Shown: one piece after another, positions 1 to 6,243 of the stretch
Layout: every line of letters begins with the position of its first letter
How positions within the stretch are numbered: the first letter of the stretch is position 1
Assembly (NCBI GenBank): GCA_002388905.1
Contig: DGNJ01000042.1
Coordinates: 25,635-31,877, forward strand
Length of the DNA stretch: 6,243 nucleotides
From: Cellvibrionales bacterium UBA4495
GTDB taxonomy: Bacteria > Pseudomonadota > Gammaproteobacteria > Pseudomonadales > Porticoccaceae
Direction of reading: 5' to 3'
Position numbers and translations under genes: made by a program
Notes under the pieces: model-generated
Databases searched by the model: none
What the model was told of the DNA's origin: nothing
The model's input: the letters and a program-made list of their open reading frames with translations, nothing else

Positions 1-560
1 GCTCTTCCATCATGCCGCAGAAGAAGAATCCTGATGTGCCAGAACTTGTAAGGGGCAAGACCGGTCGTGTCCATGGCCACCTGATGTCACTACTGACCCT
101 GATGAAGTCACAGCCACTGGCCTATAACAAGGATAATCAGGAAGACAAGGAACCCCTGTTCGACGCTGTCGATACCGTGAAGGACTGTCTGCGCGCCTTC
201 GCCGACATGGTACCCGCCATCGAGTCCAGGCCTGACAACATGCGCGAGGCGGCCCGGCGCGGTTTCGCCACCGCCACCGACCTGGCCGACTACCTGGTGC
301 GACGGGGAGTGCCCTTCCGGGATGCCCACGAGGTGGTGGGCAAGGCCGTGGCATTCGGCATCGACCAGGGCCGCGACCTGGCCGAGCTCCGTCTCGACGA
401 ACTGCAGCAATTCTCGGGGGATATCGACGAGGATGTATTCGAGGTGCTTACCCTGGAGGGCTCGGTGGCGGCCCGGGACCACTTCGGGGGAACCGCGCCC
501 GACCAGGTACGGGCGGCGGTTTCGCGAGGCCGCCGTCGCCTGCAGGAACGCCAGTCGTGA
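1..560 (+). CDS. argH: Argininosuccinate lyase, C-terminal part (5' end outside window)
   Basis: Catalyses the last step of arginine synthesis, cleaving argininosuccinate to arginine and fumarate in the cytoplasm as a homotetramer. The reading frame is open to the left edge (first full codon at 3), so the ATG at 12 is internal. Its first visible residues, [11 protein letters not shown], are the fumarase/aspartase superfamily signature (GSSxMPxKxNP), the mobile loop that carries the catalytic serine. Next comes the conserved [18 protein letters not shown] block, about 35-50 residues into the fragment. The tail is the usual ArgH C-terminal helical domain ([23 protein letters not shown]). About 185 of roughly 460 residues are present and the frame is intact to the TGA at 558-560. 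Nothing looks degraded. The following 146-base gap with its own promoter suggests argH is not in the operon downstream. Confidence 0.97.
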   Translation, partial: SSIMPQKKNPDVPELVRGKTGRVHGHLMSLLTLMKSQPLAYNKDNQEDKEPLFDAVDTVKDCLRAFADMVPAIESRPDNMREAARRGFATATDLADYLVRRGVPFRDAHEVVGKAVAFGIDQGRDLAELRLDELQQFSGDIDEDVFEVLTLEGSVAARDHFGGTAPDQVRAAVSRGRRRLQERQS

Positions 561-642
561 AGCACCGGGAAAACGGATCCGCCCTGTCGTTTCCCCCGCG
601 CCCGCGCTTAGCCGGGCTGGCGGTCACTGCCTCCTTCCGCAT

Positions 643-671
643 TTGAGGTGGAGGCGGCGGAACCGTATACT
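643..671 (+). promoter_or_regulatory. Candidate sigma-70 promoter of the lptM-lysA-dapF operon
   Basis: TTGAGG (643-648, 4/6 to the -35 consensus) lies exactly 17 bases before TATACT (666-671, 5/6 to the -10 consensus). The predicted start, near 677-680, would leave about 30 bases of leader before the lptM ATG at 707. The site sits in the only sizeable gap ahead of the co-directional genes, which supports it. It is a match by eye. The rest of the 561-706 gap shows only weak GC-rich inverted repeats and no T-tract terminator for argH. Confidence 0.5.
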
Positions 672-706
672 TCCCGCCAGACTTTATCTATCCGGCGAAG
701 CTTCTC

Positions 707-856
707 ATGCACCGTTTTCTTTCGCGCACAGTGATCCTGCTGGCCCTGTTGGGCGGCGTCGCCCTCATCCAGGGCTGCGGCAACAAGGGACCCCTCTACC
801 TGCCCTCACCGCCGCCCCAGCAACAGGGTGCAGAACCCGCCGACAACAACCAGTAG
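707..856 (+). CDS. lptM: LptM (YifL-type) small outer-membrane lipoprotein
   Basis: A 49-residue protein. Residues 1-23 form a lipoprotein signal peptide: basic MHRFLSR, a hydrophobic core VILLALLGGVALI, then the lipobox IQG before C24. The start of the mature part, CGNKGPLYLP (24-33), is the hallmark of the LptM/YifL family (E. coli CGLKGPLYFP). A Pro/Gln-rich tail follows. In E. coli LptM binds the LptD/LptE translocon and promotes its disulfide maturation, so an outer-membrane role in lipopolysaccharide export is inferred. Glycine at +2 does not signal inner-membrane retention. Glutamine at -2 of the lipobox is uncommon but allowed. The Shine-Dalgarno sequence is weak (GGCGAAG, 694-700). 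The gene ends 13 bases before lysA, and linkage to lysA/dapF is typical of gammaproteobacteria. It is short enough to be missed by gene callers. Confidence 0.9.
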   Translation: MHRFLSRTVILLALLGGVALIQGCGNKGPLYLPSPPPQQQGAEPADNNQ

Positions 857-869
857 GTAACACAACCCC

Positions 870-2123
870 ATGAGTCAATTTGCCCGGCGCAGCGGCGAAC
901 TGTATGCCGAAGGCGTTCCCCTTTCCCGTATTGCCGAAGACCGGGGCACACCCTGTTACGTGTACAGCCGCGCCGCAATCCAGGAAAACTTCCTGGCCTA
1001 CCGCGACGCACCGGGGCACCAGCGTCGCCTGATCTGCTACGCGGTCAAGGCCAACTCCAATCTCGCCGTGCTCAATGTGCTGGCGCGTCTCGGCGCCGGC
1101 TTCGATATCGTGTCCGTGGGCGAACTGGAGCGGGTTCTCCGGGCCGGCGGCGACCCCGGTAAAACTGTCTTTTCCGGCGTGGGCAAACAGCCCGCTGAAA
1201 TGGCCCGGGCCCTGGAAACGGGCATCCGCTGCTTCAATGTCGAATCCGAGGCGGAGCTGGAAACCCTGAACCGGGTCGCCGGCGAACTGGGTACGGTGGC
1301 GCCGGTTTCCCTGCGGGTCAATCCAGACGTGGACGCGCGCACCCATCCCTATATTTCTACCGGCCTGCGCAATAACAAGTTCGGCATCGATATCCACCGC
1401 GCCCCGGATGCCTATCGCGCCGCCGTGGCCCTGCCCAACCTGCGGGTGGTGGGGGTGGACTGTCATATCGGCTCCCAAATTACCGACACTGCTCCCTTCC
1501 TGGACGCCCTGGATCGGGTTCTGGCCCTTGTGGACGATCTGGCGCGGGACGGTATCGTTGTGGAGCACCTGGACCTGGGCGGCGGCCTGGGCGTGCGCTA
1601 CCGGGACGAAACGCCGCCCCGGCCTCAGGATTACCTGGCGAAGATCGCCGAACATCTGGGCAACCGGGACCTGTCCCTGATCCTGGAGCCCGGCCGTTCC
1701 ATCGTCGCCAACGCGGGCGTGCTGCTGACCCGGGTGGAGTACCTGAAACCCGGCGACCACAAGAATTTTGCCATCGTTGACGCGGCCATGAACGACATGC
1801 TGCGCCCCTCCCTCTATGACGCCTGGATGGCACTCGAACCGGTGTCGCCCCGCACCGGCGACAGCCGACGCTACGATGTGGTGGGACCGGTATCCGAAAC
1901 AGGGGACTTCCTGGCCCGGGACCGGGATCTGGTGCTGGCTCCCGGCGACCTGCTCTGCCTGCTTTCCGCCGGCGCCTATGGCTTTACCATGAGTTCCAAC
2001 TACAACAGTCGCGGGCGCGCCGCCGAGGTCATGGTGGACGGCAACCGCCACCACCTGATCCGCCGCCGGGAAACCGTCGACGATCTTGTGCGCGGCGAAG
2101 CCCTGCTGCCGGAGCACACCTGA
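870..2123 (+). CDS. lysA: Diaminopimelate decarboxylase
   Basis: Converts meso-diaminopimelate to L-lysine and CO2, the last step of lysine synthesis; a PLP-dependent, fold-type III cytoplasmic dimer. At 417 residues it is full length. The alanine-racemase-like barrel carries the PLP lysine K60 in YAVKANSN, HIGSQ (199-203), the phosphate-binding GGGLG (237-241) and EPGR (273-276). The C-terminal beta domain has RPSLYDAW (312-319), E343 and SAGAYGF (366-372), all as expected for substrate and cofactor binding. One key position departs from the family: the C-E-S/T-G-D motif reads SETGD, with Ser342 (codon TCC, 1893-1895) in place of the catalytic cysteine. The ATG at 870 follows lptM by 13 bases, with AGGT (855-858) overlapping the lptM stop as a modest ribosome site. 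The stop lies one base before the dapF start, so the two DAP enzymes are probably translationally coupled. Confidence 0.96.
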   Translation: MSQFARRSGELYAEGVPLSRIAEDRGTPCYVYSRAAIQENFLAYRDAPGHQRRLICYAVKANSNLAVLNVLARLGAGFDIVSVGELERVLRAGGDPGKTVFSGVGKQPAEMARALETGIRCFNVESEAELETLNRVAGELGTVAPVSLRVNPDVDARTHPYISTGLRNNKFGIDIHRAPDAYRAAVALPNLRVVGVDCHIGSQITDTAPFLDALDRVLALVDDLARDGIVVEHLDLGGGLGVRYRDETPPRPQDYLAKIAEHLGNRDLSLILEPGRSIVANAGVLLTRVEYLKPGDHKNFAIVDAAMNDMLRPSLYDAWMALEPVSPRTGDSRRYDVVGPVSETGDFLARDRDLVLAPGDLLCLLSAGAYGFTMSSNYNSRGRAAEVMVDGNRHHLIRRRETVDDLVRGEALLPEHT

Positions 2124-2124
2124 T

Positions 2125-2955
2125 ATGTTGATGCGCTTTACCAAGATGCATGGCCTGGGCAATGATTTCGTGGTCATCGACGCCATCACGCAAAACGTCA
2201 CCATGACAACCGATCTGGCCCGCCATCTCGGCGACCGCCATTTTGGCGTCGGTTGCGACCAGATCCTGGTGGTGGAGCCCCCCTCCCGGCCGGACGTGGA
2301 TTTCGACTACCGGATTTTCAATACCGACGGCAGCGAAGTGGCCCAGTGCGGCAATGGCGCCCGGTGCTTCGCCAAGTTCGTGCGCGACCGGCGTCTCACC
2401 GGCAAGCACCATATCCGGGTGCGCACGGCGGCCGGCATCCTGTCCCTGGACGTGGGCACGGACAACCGTATCACCGTCAATATGGGGCAACCGGTTTTCG
2501 AGCCATCGGACATCCCCTTCGAAGCGGATCATCGGTCCCCGACCTACACCCTGGAAGTGCAGGGCGGCGAACTGCAGATCGCCGCGCTCTCCATGGGCAA
2601 CCCCCACGCGGTGCTTATCGGCCCGGAAACCGAAGGGGCACCCGTGGATACCCTCGGACCCGCCATCGAGACCCACCCGCGCTTTCCCGAGCGGGTCAAT
2701 GTCGGCTTTATGGCGGTACGCAATCGCGGGGAGATCGATCTAAGGGTCTGGGAACGCGGTGTCGGGGAGACACTGGCCTGCGGCAGCGGCGCCTGCGCCG
2801 CCGTGGTGGCGGGTCGACAGCAAGACCTGCTAGACTCGACGGTCAGTGTCAACCTGCCGGGCGGCACCCTGCAGGTTGACTGGGCCGGCGAGGGGGAACC
2901 GGTACGCATGACCGGCCCGGCCATTACCGTTTTTCAGGGGCGAATAAGGCTATGA
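2125..2955 (+). CDS. dapF: Diaminopimelate epimerase
   Basis: Interconverts LL- and meso-diaminopimelate without a cofactor, supplying meso-DAP for peptidoglycan and for LysA. The protein has 276 residues, the family norm. Both catalytic cysteines are present: C75 in QCGNGARCF (first domain) and C219 in ACGSGACA (second domain). The conserved N-terminal KMHGLGNDF (7-15) and MGNPHAV (157-163) are intact. The frame is open back to 2086, inside lysA, but the family begins at about M-L-x-R-F-T-K-M-H-G. The ATG at 2125 also has GGAG (2111-2114) ten bases upstream, so I chose it; ATG 2131 is the alternative. The 3' end overlaps the next gene by four bases (ATGA, 2952-2955), another sign of coupled translation in one operon. 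Confidence 0.97.
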   Translation: MLMRFTKMHGLGNDFVVIDAITQNVTMTTDLARHLGDRHFGVGCDQILVVEPPSRPDVDFDYRIFNTDGSEVAQCGNGARCFAKFVRDRRLTGKHHIRVRTAAGILSLDVGTDNRITVNMGQPVFEPSDIPFEADHRSPTYTLEVQGGELQIAALSMGNPHAVLIGPETEGAPVDTLGPAIETHPRFPERVNVGFMAVRNRGEIDLRVWERGVGETLACGSGACAAVVAGRQQDLLDSTVSVNLPGGTLQVDWAGEGEPVRMTGPAITVFQGRIRL

Positions 2956-3644
2956 CCAGCGACGAAACAGGATCATCTGCACAGCGCCGGCAGGAAGAGG
3001 ATCGGGTAGCCGCCTACCTCCGCGAGCACCCGTCGTTCTTCGACCGCCATCCGGAAGTCCTGGAATCCCTGAATCTTTCCCACGACAGCGGCAAGGCCGT
3101 CTCCCTGGTGGAGCGGCAGATCACCGTCCTGCGCGAACGCAATATGGAAATGCGCCAGCGTCTTAACAACCTGCTGGAATCGGCGCGCAGCAACGACCTG
3201 CTCTTCGAAAAGACCAAGCGCCTGGTGCTCAACGTGCTGGAGGCCGGCAACCTGCAGGGGGTTATCGACGCCCTCTACACCAGCCTCGGCACCGACTACC
3301 AGGTGGAGTTCTACAGCCTTCTCCTGTTCACTCCCGGTACGGAAGCAAGCCTGGCACCGGCCAGGGTCGTGGGTCTCGACGAGGCCCAGAACCAGGTGGG
3401 AACCCTCCTGCGCACCAACCGGGCTATCTGCGGCGTTCTGCGCGACGAGGAATTGGCCTTCCTGTTCGGCGACCAGGCAGAAAAGGTCGGCTCCGTGGCC
3501 GCCGTTACCCTCAACCACGGTTCCACCTTCGGCATCCTTGCCATCGGCAATGCCGACCCCCATTATTATCGCAGCAGCATGGGGACCCTCTTCCTCACCT
3601 ATATTGCCGAGGTCCTCAACCGGGTGATACCCCGGTTACTGTGA
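2952..3644 (+). CDS. yigA: DUF484 (YigA) family protein
   Basis: A conserved gammaproteobacterial protein of unknown biochemical function, 230 residues. The N-terminal signature VAAYLREHPSFFDRHPEVL (about 19-37) and GKAVSLVERQ (about 47-56) identify DUF484. Residues about 55-90 (ERQITVLRERNMEMRQRLNNLL) look like a coiled coil and could dimerise. The rest (about 95-228) resembles a GAF-like sensory domain: strands such as EFYSLLLF and VAAVTLNHGSTFGILAIGN, then a C-terminal helix. No catalytic motif, signal peptide or membrane segment is visible. The gene overlaps dapF by four bases and ends 12 bases before xerC, the order seen in E. coli and Pseudomonas. This suggests a long-standing functional or expression link, but no role can be read from the sequence. 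Confidence 0.9.
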   Translation: MTSDETGSSAQRRQEEDRVAAYLREHPSFFDRHPEVLESLNLSHDSGKAVSLVERQITVLRERNMEMRQRLNNLLESARSNDLLFEKTKRLVLNVLEAGNLQGVIDALYTSLGTDYQVEFYSLLLFTPGTEASLAPARVVGLDEAQNQVGTLLRTNRAICGVLRDEELAFLFGDQAEKVGSVAAVTLNHGSTFGILAIGNADPHYYRSSMGTLFLTYIAEVLNRVIPRLL

Positions 3645-3656
3645 CGGGAAGCGACC

Positions 3657-4577
3657 ATGACGCAGGCGTTGACACCCGAAACCCTTGACGCCTTCCGCCG
3701 TCACCTGGCCACCGAACGCCAATTGTCCCCCCACACCGTCAGCAATTACCTGCGCGATTGCCGAAAGCTCGTCGACTGGTGCCGTGACCAGGGCATCGCC
3801 GAACTATCCGGCCTGGACGCCCATCACATCCGCACGTGCCTGGCGTCATTGCACCGGCGGGGGATGGGGGGCCGGAGTCTCCAGCGCTGGCTCTCATCGC
3901 TGCGTACATTTTTCGCCTTCGCCATTCGCCGCCGGTGGCTGGCCCACAATCCCGCCGCCGGCATCAGCGCCCCCAAATCCCCGCGCAAACTGCCCAAGGC
4001 CCTGGACGTGGATGAAACCATCGGCTTCGTAAGCCAGGCCGGCGATAGCTGGCTGGATCACCGGGACCGGGCCATGCTCGAACTGTTCTATTCCGCCGGC
4101 CTGCGGCTGGGGGAGTTGGTGGGACTGGACCTGGCCGACCTGGATCTGCGCGATGCCCTGGTCACCGTCACCGGCAAGGGCCGGAAGACCCGCCAGGTGC
4201 CCGTGGGAAGTCACGCCCTCACCGCCCTCAAGGACTGGCTCAAACGGCGCGGCGAATGCGCCGGGCCGGACAATCCGGCCCTTTTCGTCAGCCAGCGGGG
4301 CACGCGCCTGGCAACCCGCAGTATCCAGGACCGCTTCCATCGGCTGAGTGTCGCTCGCGGCATGCAGCAGCGCATACACCCTCACATGCTGCGCCATTCC
4401 TTTGCCAGCCACCTGCTCGAATCCAGCGGCGACCTGCGCGCAGTCCAGGAGCTTCTGGGCCACGCCAACCTGTCCACGACCCAGATCTACACCCATCTGG
4501 ACTTCCAGCACCTGGCCAAAACCTATGACAGCGCCCACCCCCGGGCCCGCAAAAAGCCGGCGAAACCCGAATCCTGA
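3657..4577 (+). CDS. xerC: Tyrosine recombinase XerC
   Basis: Site-specific recombinase that, with XerD, resolves chromosome dimers at dif during division. It has 306 residues, matching the family. The N-terminal SAM-like DNA-binding domain (about 6-90) holds ERQLSPHTVSNYLRDC; the catalytic domain follows from about 110. All tyrosine-recombinase active-site residues are present: R150 (GLRLGEL), K174 (GKGRK), H243 and R246 (HPHMLRHSFA), H269 (LLGHA) and the nucleophile Y278 (TQIYTH). The position after dapF and DUF484 distinguishes it from XerD and from phage or integron integrases. GGGAAG (3646-3651) serves as ribosome site for ATG 3657. The C-terminus is basic (ARKKPAKPES). No dif-like site lies in the window. 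The HAD-family gene yigB that follows in E. coli is replaced here by a YggE-like gene. Confidence 0.96.
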   Translation: MTQALTPETLDAFRRHLATERQLSPHTVSNYLRDCRKLVDWCRDQGIAELSGLDAHHIRTCLASLHRRGMGGRSLQRWLSSLRTFFAFAIRRRWLAHNPAAGISAPKSPRKLPKALDVDETIGFVSQAGDSWLDHRDRAMLELFYSAGLRLGELVGLDLADLDLRDALVTVTGKGRKTRQVPVGSHALTALKDWLKRRGECAGPDNPALFVSQRGTRLATRSIQDRFHRLSVARGMQQRIHPHMLRHSFASHLLESSGDLRAVQELLGHANLSTTQIYTHLDFQHLAKTYDSAHPRARKKPAKPES

Positions 4578-4635
4578 ACAGGCACCCGCGCGTCCGCGAT
4601 GCGACGAAATCGATCGAAATAAGAGTCATGCGACC

Positions 4636-4642
4636 AGGAGGT
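4636..4642 (+). promoter_or_regulatory. Strong Shine-Dalgarno sequence of the YggE-like gene
   Basis: AGGAGGT, nearly the full anti-16S complement, sits seven bases before the ATG at 4650. It is clearly stronger than any ribosome site in the upstream operon and fixes the start. The out-of-frame ATG at 4628 lies upstream of it. Confidence 0.85.
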
Positions 4643-4649
4643 TATCCCC

Positions 4650-5366
4650 ATGAAATACCATCTCGGACTCATCCCCGTCCTGTTGACCGGCCTGCTCCTC
4701 GGCACTGCCTGTGACGCCCAGCCGAGGGGCGGCGCGCGCACCCTCACCACCAGTGGCCACGGCCAGGTGGAAGTCAAACCGGACAAAGCCGTGGTCAGCA
4801 TGCGCGTGGAAGCCACCTTCAAGTCCGGCGCCACCGCCAAGGCGGAAGTGGACAAGGGCGTCAATCGCCTGCTGGCATCACTGGATAAACTGGGCCTGGA
4901 AAAGGACGATGTGGTGGCATCCTCCCTGCGCATCTTTCCCCGATTCGACTACCGGGAAGGAGAGCAGCACTTTGCCGGTTACACCGCATCACGGGACGTG
5001 ACCGTTACCCTGGACGAACTGGGAAAGCTCAACGCCCTGCTCGATACGGCGCTTGACAGCGGCATCAACCGCATCGGCAATATCGCCCTGGAGGTCTCCG
5101 ACGAGGAAAAATACAGGCTCCAGGCCCGGCAAAAAGCAATCGCCGATTCAAAGGAAAAAGCCAGCGCCCTGGCGACCGCGTATGGCGCGGAACTGGGCCC
5201 AATCTCGTCAATCAGTTACCAGGCGGGGCAGGTGCACTATCCCGGCCCGAGGGAGGCGGCCGCCATGCGCGTCAGCGCGGACAGTGGCGGCGGACAGTAC
5301 CTGCACGACGATATCACCTTTAGCGATGACGTCCAGGTAGTATTCGATCTAATCGTGCCCCACTGA
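4650..5366 (+). CDS. yggE: YggE-like SIMPL-domain (DUF541) exported protein
   Basis: Exported protein of 238 residues; E. coli YggE (about 246) is the closest family I recognise. In E. coli YggE is periplasmic and linked to oxidative-stress defence; its molecular activity is unresolved. Residues 1-20 form a signal peptide (MKYHLGLIPVLLTGLLLGTA) followed by C21-D22. The SIMPL domain covers about 32-237: GHGQVEVKPDKAVVSMRVEA near the start, YTASRDVTVTLDELGKLNALLD in the middle, ALDSGINRI, the helix ARQKAIADSKEKASALA, GAELGPISSISYQ, and the closing strand FSDDVQVVFDLIVP. LGTAC passes a permissive lipobox rule, so it may be a lipoprotein; otherwise cleavage after A23 gives a soluble periplasmic protein. 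The 72-base gap after xerC has no clear terminator, so read-through from the operon is possible, but a separate promoter cannot be excluded. Confidence 0.85.
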   Translation: MKYHLGLIPVLLTGLLLGTACDAQPRGGARTLTTSGHGQVEVKPDKAVVSMRVEATFKSGATAKAEVDKGVNRLLASLDKLGLEKDDVVASSLRIFPRFDYREGEQHFAGYTASRDVTVTLDELGKLNALLDTALDSGINRIGNIALEVSDEEKYRLQARQKAIADSKEKASALATAYGAELGPISSISYQAGQVHYPGPREAAAMRVSADSGGGQYLHDDITFSDDVQVVFDLIVPH

Positions 5367-5402
5367 TAAGGGGATGGAATGGCGGGAATTAAGGCGAGGC
5401 GA

Positions 5403-5427
5403 CGCCCGCGGAGATTACCGCGGGGCG
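5403..5427. terminator. GC-rich hairpin between the convergent YggE-like and PII genes
   Basis: CGCCCGCGG (5403-5411) pairs with CCGCGGGGCG (5418-5427) around the loop AGATTA, giving nine base pairs with one bulged G (5425). It lies in the 98-base gap between converging genes, where a bidirectional terminator would be expected. Neither side carries a T-tract, so it does not meet the intrinsic terminator rule. It may be a weak terminator or RNA 3'-end stabiliser. Confidence 0.4.
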
Positions 5428-5464
5428 CCAGCCTGACCGCGTACAAGCAATAACAATAACTGGA

Positions 5465-5833
<369 letters not shown>

Positions 5834-5906
5834 TTACGCCGGAAAGATACACTGTCTGGTTGCGAATTGCATCCATGAGCAGTCCGGCACAATTTCCCCG
5901 GAACGC

Positions 5907-5938
5907 GGAAAAACAGGGAGCGGACTCCCTGTTTTTCC
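5907..5938 (-). terminator. Intrinsic terminator of the amt gene
   Basis: A perfect 14-base-pair stem: 5907-5920 pairs with 5925-5938 around the loop CGGA. The core is ACAGGGAG/CTCCCTGT, flanked by five A and five T. Read on the - strand, it follows the amt stop (5960) by 21 bases and ends in a T run, the classical Rho-independent form. The symmetric A/T flanks mean it could also stop + strand transcription. It should separate most amt transcripts from the PII gene. Confidence 0.9.
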
Positions 5939-5959
5939 ATCGGGTACCTACGGGTCACG

Positions 5960-6243
5960 TTACTTGGCGGTAACGAATTCCGGATAGGCTTCCAGGCCGC
6001 ATTCGGACAGGTCGACCCCGTCGTACTCGTCCTGCTCGCTGACACGAATCCCCATAACAGCCTTGAGGATGGCCCAGACGATGATGCTGACCCCGAACAC
6101 CCAGACGAAAATCGTCAGCATGCCCACCAGCTGTCCCATGAAGGTGGCGCCGGAGTTGGACAGAAGTACCGCGAAGATACCCCAGATGCCGACTACGCCG
6201 TGTACCGAGATGGCGCCGACGGGATCGTCGATCTTCAGCTTGT
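5960..6243 (-). CDS. amt: Ammonium transporter (Amt), C-terminal part (5' end outside window)
   Basis: Trimeric inner-membrane channel for ammonium uptake. The visible 93 residues begin KLKIDDPVGAISVHGVVGIWG; the histidine here (residue 14 of the fragment) corresponds to the second of the pore's twin histidines (H318 of E. coli AmtB). Two hydrophobic segments follow, about 15-28 and 38-63 (VGMLTIFVWVFGVSIIVWAI), matching the last two helices. The cytoplasmic tail, GIRVSEQDEYDGVDLSECG and then LEAYPEFVTAK, is the conserved C-terminal region through which PII proteins gate the channel. The stop is TAA (complement of 5960-5962), so the 3' end is complete; roughly three quarters of the gene lies beyond the right edge. 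Its position upstream of the PII gene on the same strand supports a regulatory pair. Confidence 0.95.
   Translation of the reverse strand, partial: KLKIDDPVGAISVHGVVGIWGIFAVLLSNSGATFMGQLVGMLTIFVWVFGVSIIVWAILKAVMGIRVSEQDEYDGVDLSECGLEAYPEFVTAK

Noticed and set aside
600..617. Hairpin GCCCG/CGGGC after argH as a terminator, and the GCCTCC/GGAGGC pair at 629-655
   Set aside because: Stems of five and six base pairs, no T-tract, and in GC-rich sequence where such pairings are frequent by chance.
2086..2124. Earlier dapF start at 2086
   Set aside because: Would add 13 non-conserved residues encoded inside lysA; the family begins at the ATG at 2125, which has a suitable GGAG upstream.
765..2204. 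Long open frame (479 codons) on the - strand opposite lysA
   Set aside because: Shadow of lysA in a GC-rich genome: no recognisable domain, low-complexity Val/His/Gly/Gln-rich translation, and the + strand frame is a full-length enzyme with intact motifs.
3894..4538. Open frame on the - strand opposite xerC (also 2029-2676 and 2973-3563 opposite dapF and the DUF484 gene)
   Set aside because: Antisense shadows of well-supported genes with no family motif; expected at this GC content.
3657..4577. Tyrosine recombinase as a sign of a mobile element, integron or phage
   Set aside because: Length, motifs and the dapF-DUF484-xerC order identify housekeeping XerC; no attachment repeats, tRNA, cargo genes or change in base composition nearby.
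4628..4649. ATG at 4628 as an upstream start for the YggE-like protein
   Set aside because: Out of frame with the gene and upstream of the strong ribosome site, which is correctly spaced for ATG 4650.

Overview
The window is an ordinary chromosomal housekeeping region of a GC-rich gammaproteobacterium. The evidence is the gene order lptM-lysA-dapF-DUF484-xerC, the typical gammaproteobacterial wording of DapF, XerC, PII and the DUF484 protein, and high G/C at third codon positions. A Chromatiales/Ectothiorhodospiraceae-like or Pseudomonas-like lineage would fit, but that is inference; nothing here fixes the genus. I see no phage, transposon, CRISPR, rRNA or tRNA, and no new defence or metabolic system.

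Layout, left to right. Bases 1-560 (+) hold the C-terminal part of argH (argininosuccinate lyase). A 146-base gap carries a candidate sigma-70 promoter (643-671). A tight + strand cluster follows: lptM, a 49-residue lipoprotein gene (707-856); lysA, diaminopimelate decarboxylase (870-2123); dapF, diaminopimelate epimerase (2125-2955); a DUF484/YigA protein (2952-3644); and xerC, tyrosine recombinase (3657-4577). Gaps are 13, 1, -4 and 12 bases, so this reads as one operon. After 72 bases, with a strong Shine-Dalgarno sequence, comes a YggE-like SIMPL-domain exported protein (4650-5366). The - strand then carries a PII signalling protein (5465-5803) and, upstream of it, the 3' end of an ammonium transporter gene (5960-6243), separated by a very strong intrinsic terminator (5907-5938).

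How the genes work together. DapF converts LL- to meso-diaminopimelate (DAP), a peptidoglycan precursor, and LysA decarboxylates meso-DAP to lysine, so two consecutive steps are translationally close. LptM supports assembly of the LptD/E lipopolysaccharide translocon, a second envelope function in the same transcript. XerC resolves chromosome dimers with XerD. PII and Amt form the nitrogen-sensing pair, in which PII blocks the transporter when nitrogen is plentiful.

The points most worth a second look are: a serine where DAP decarboxylases carry the catalytic cysteine of the C-E-S/T-G-D motif in LysA; the amt-terminator-PII order, opposite to the usual glnK-amtB; mixed GlnB/GlnK signature residues in the PII protein; and a lipoprotein-like signal peptide with Asp at +2 on the YggE homologue.
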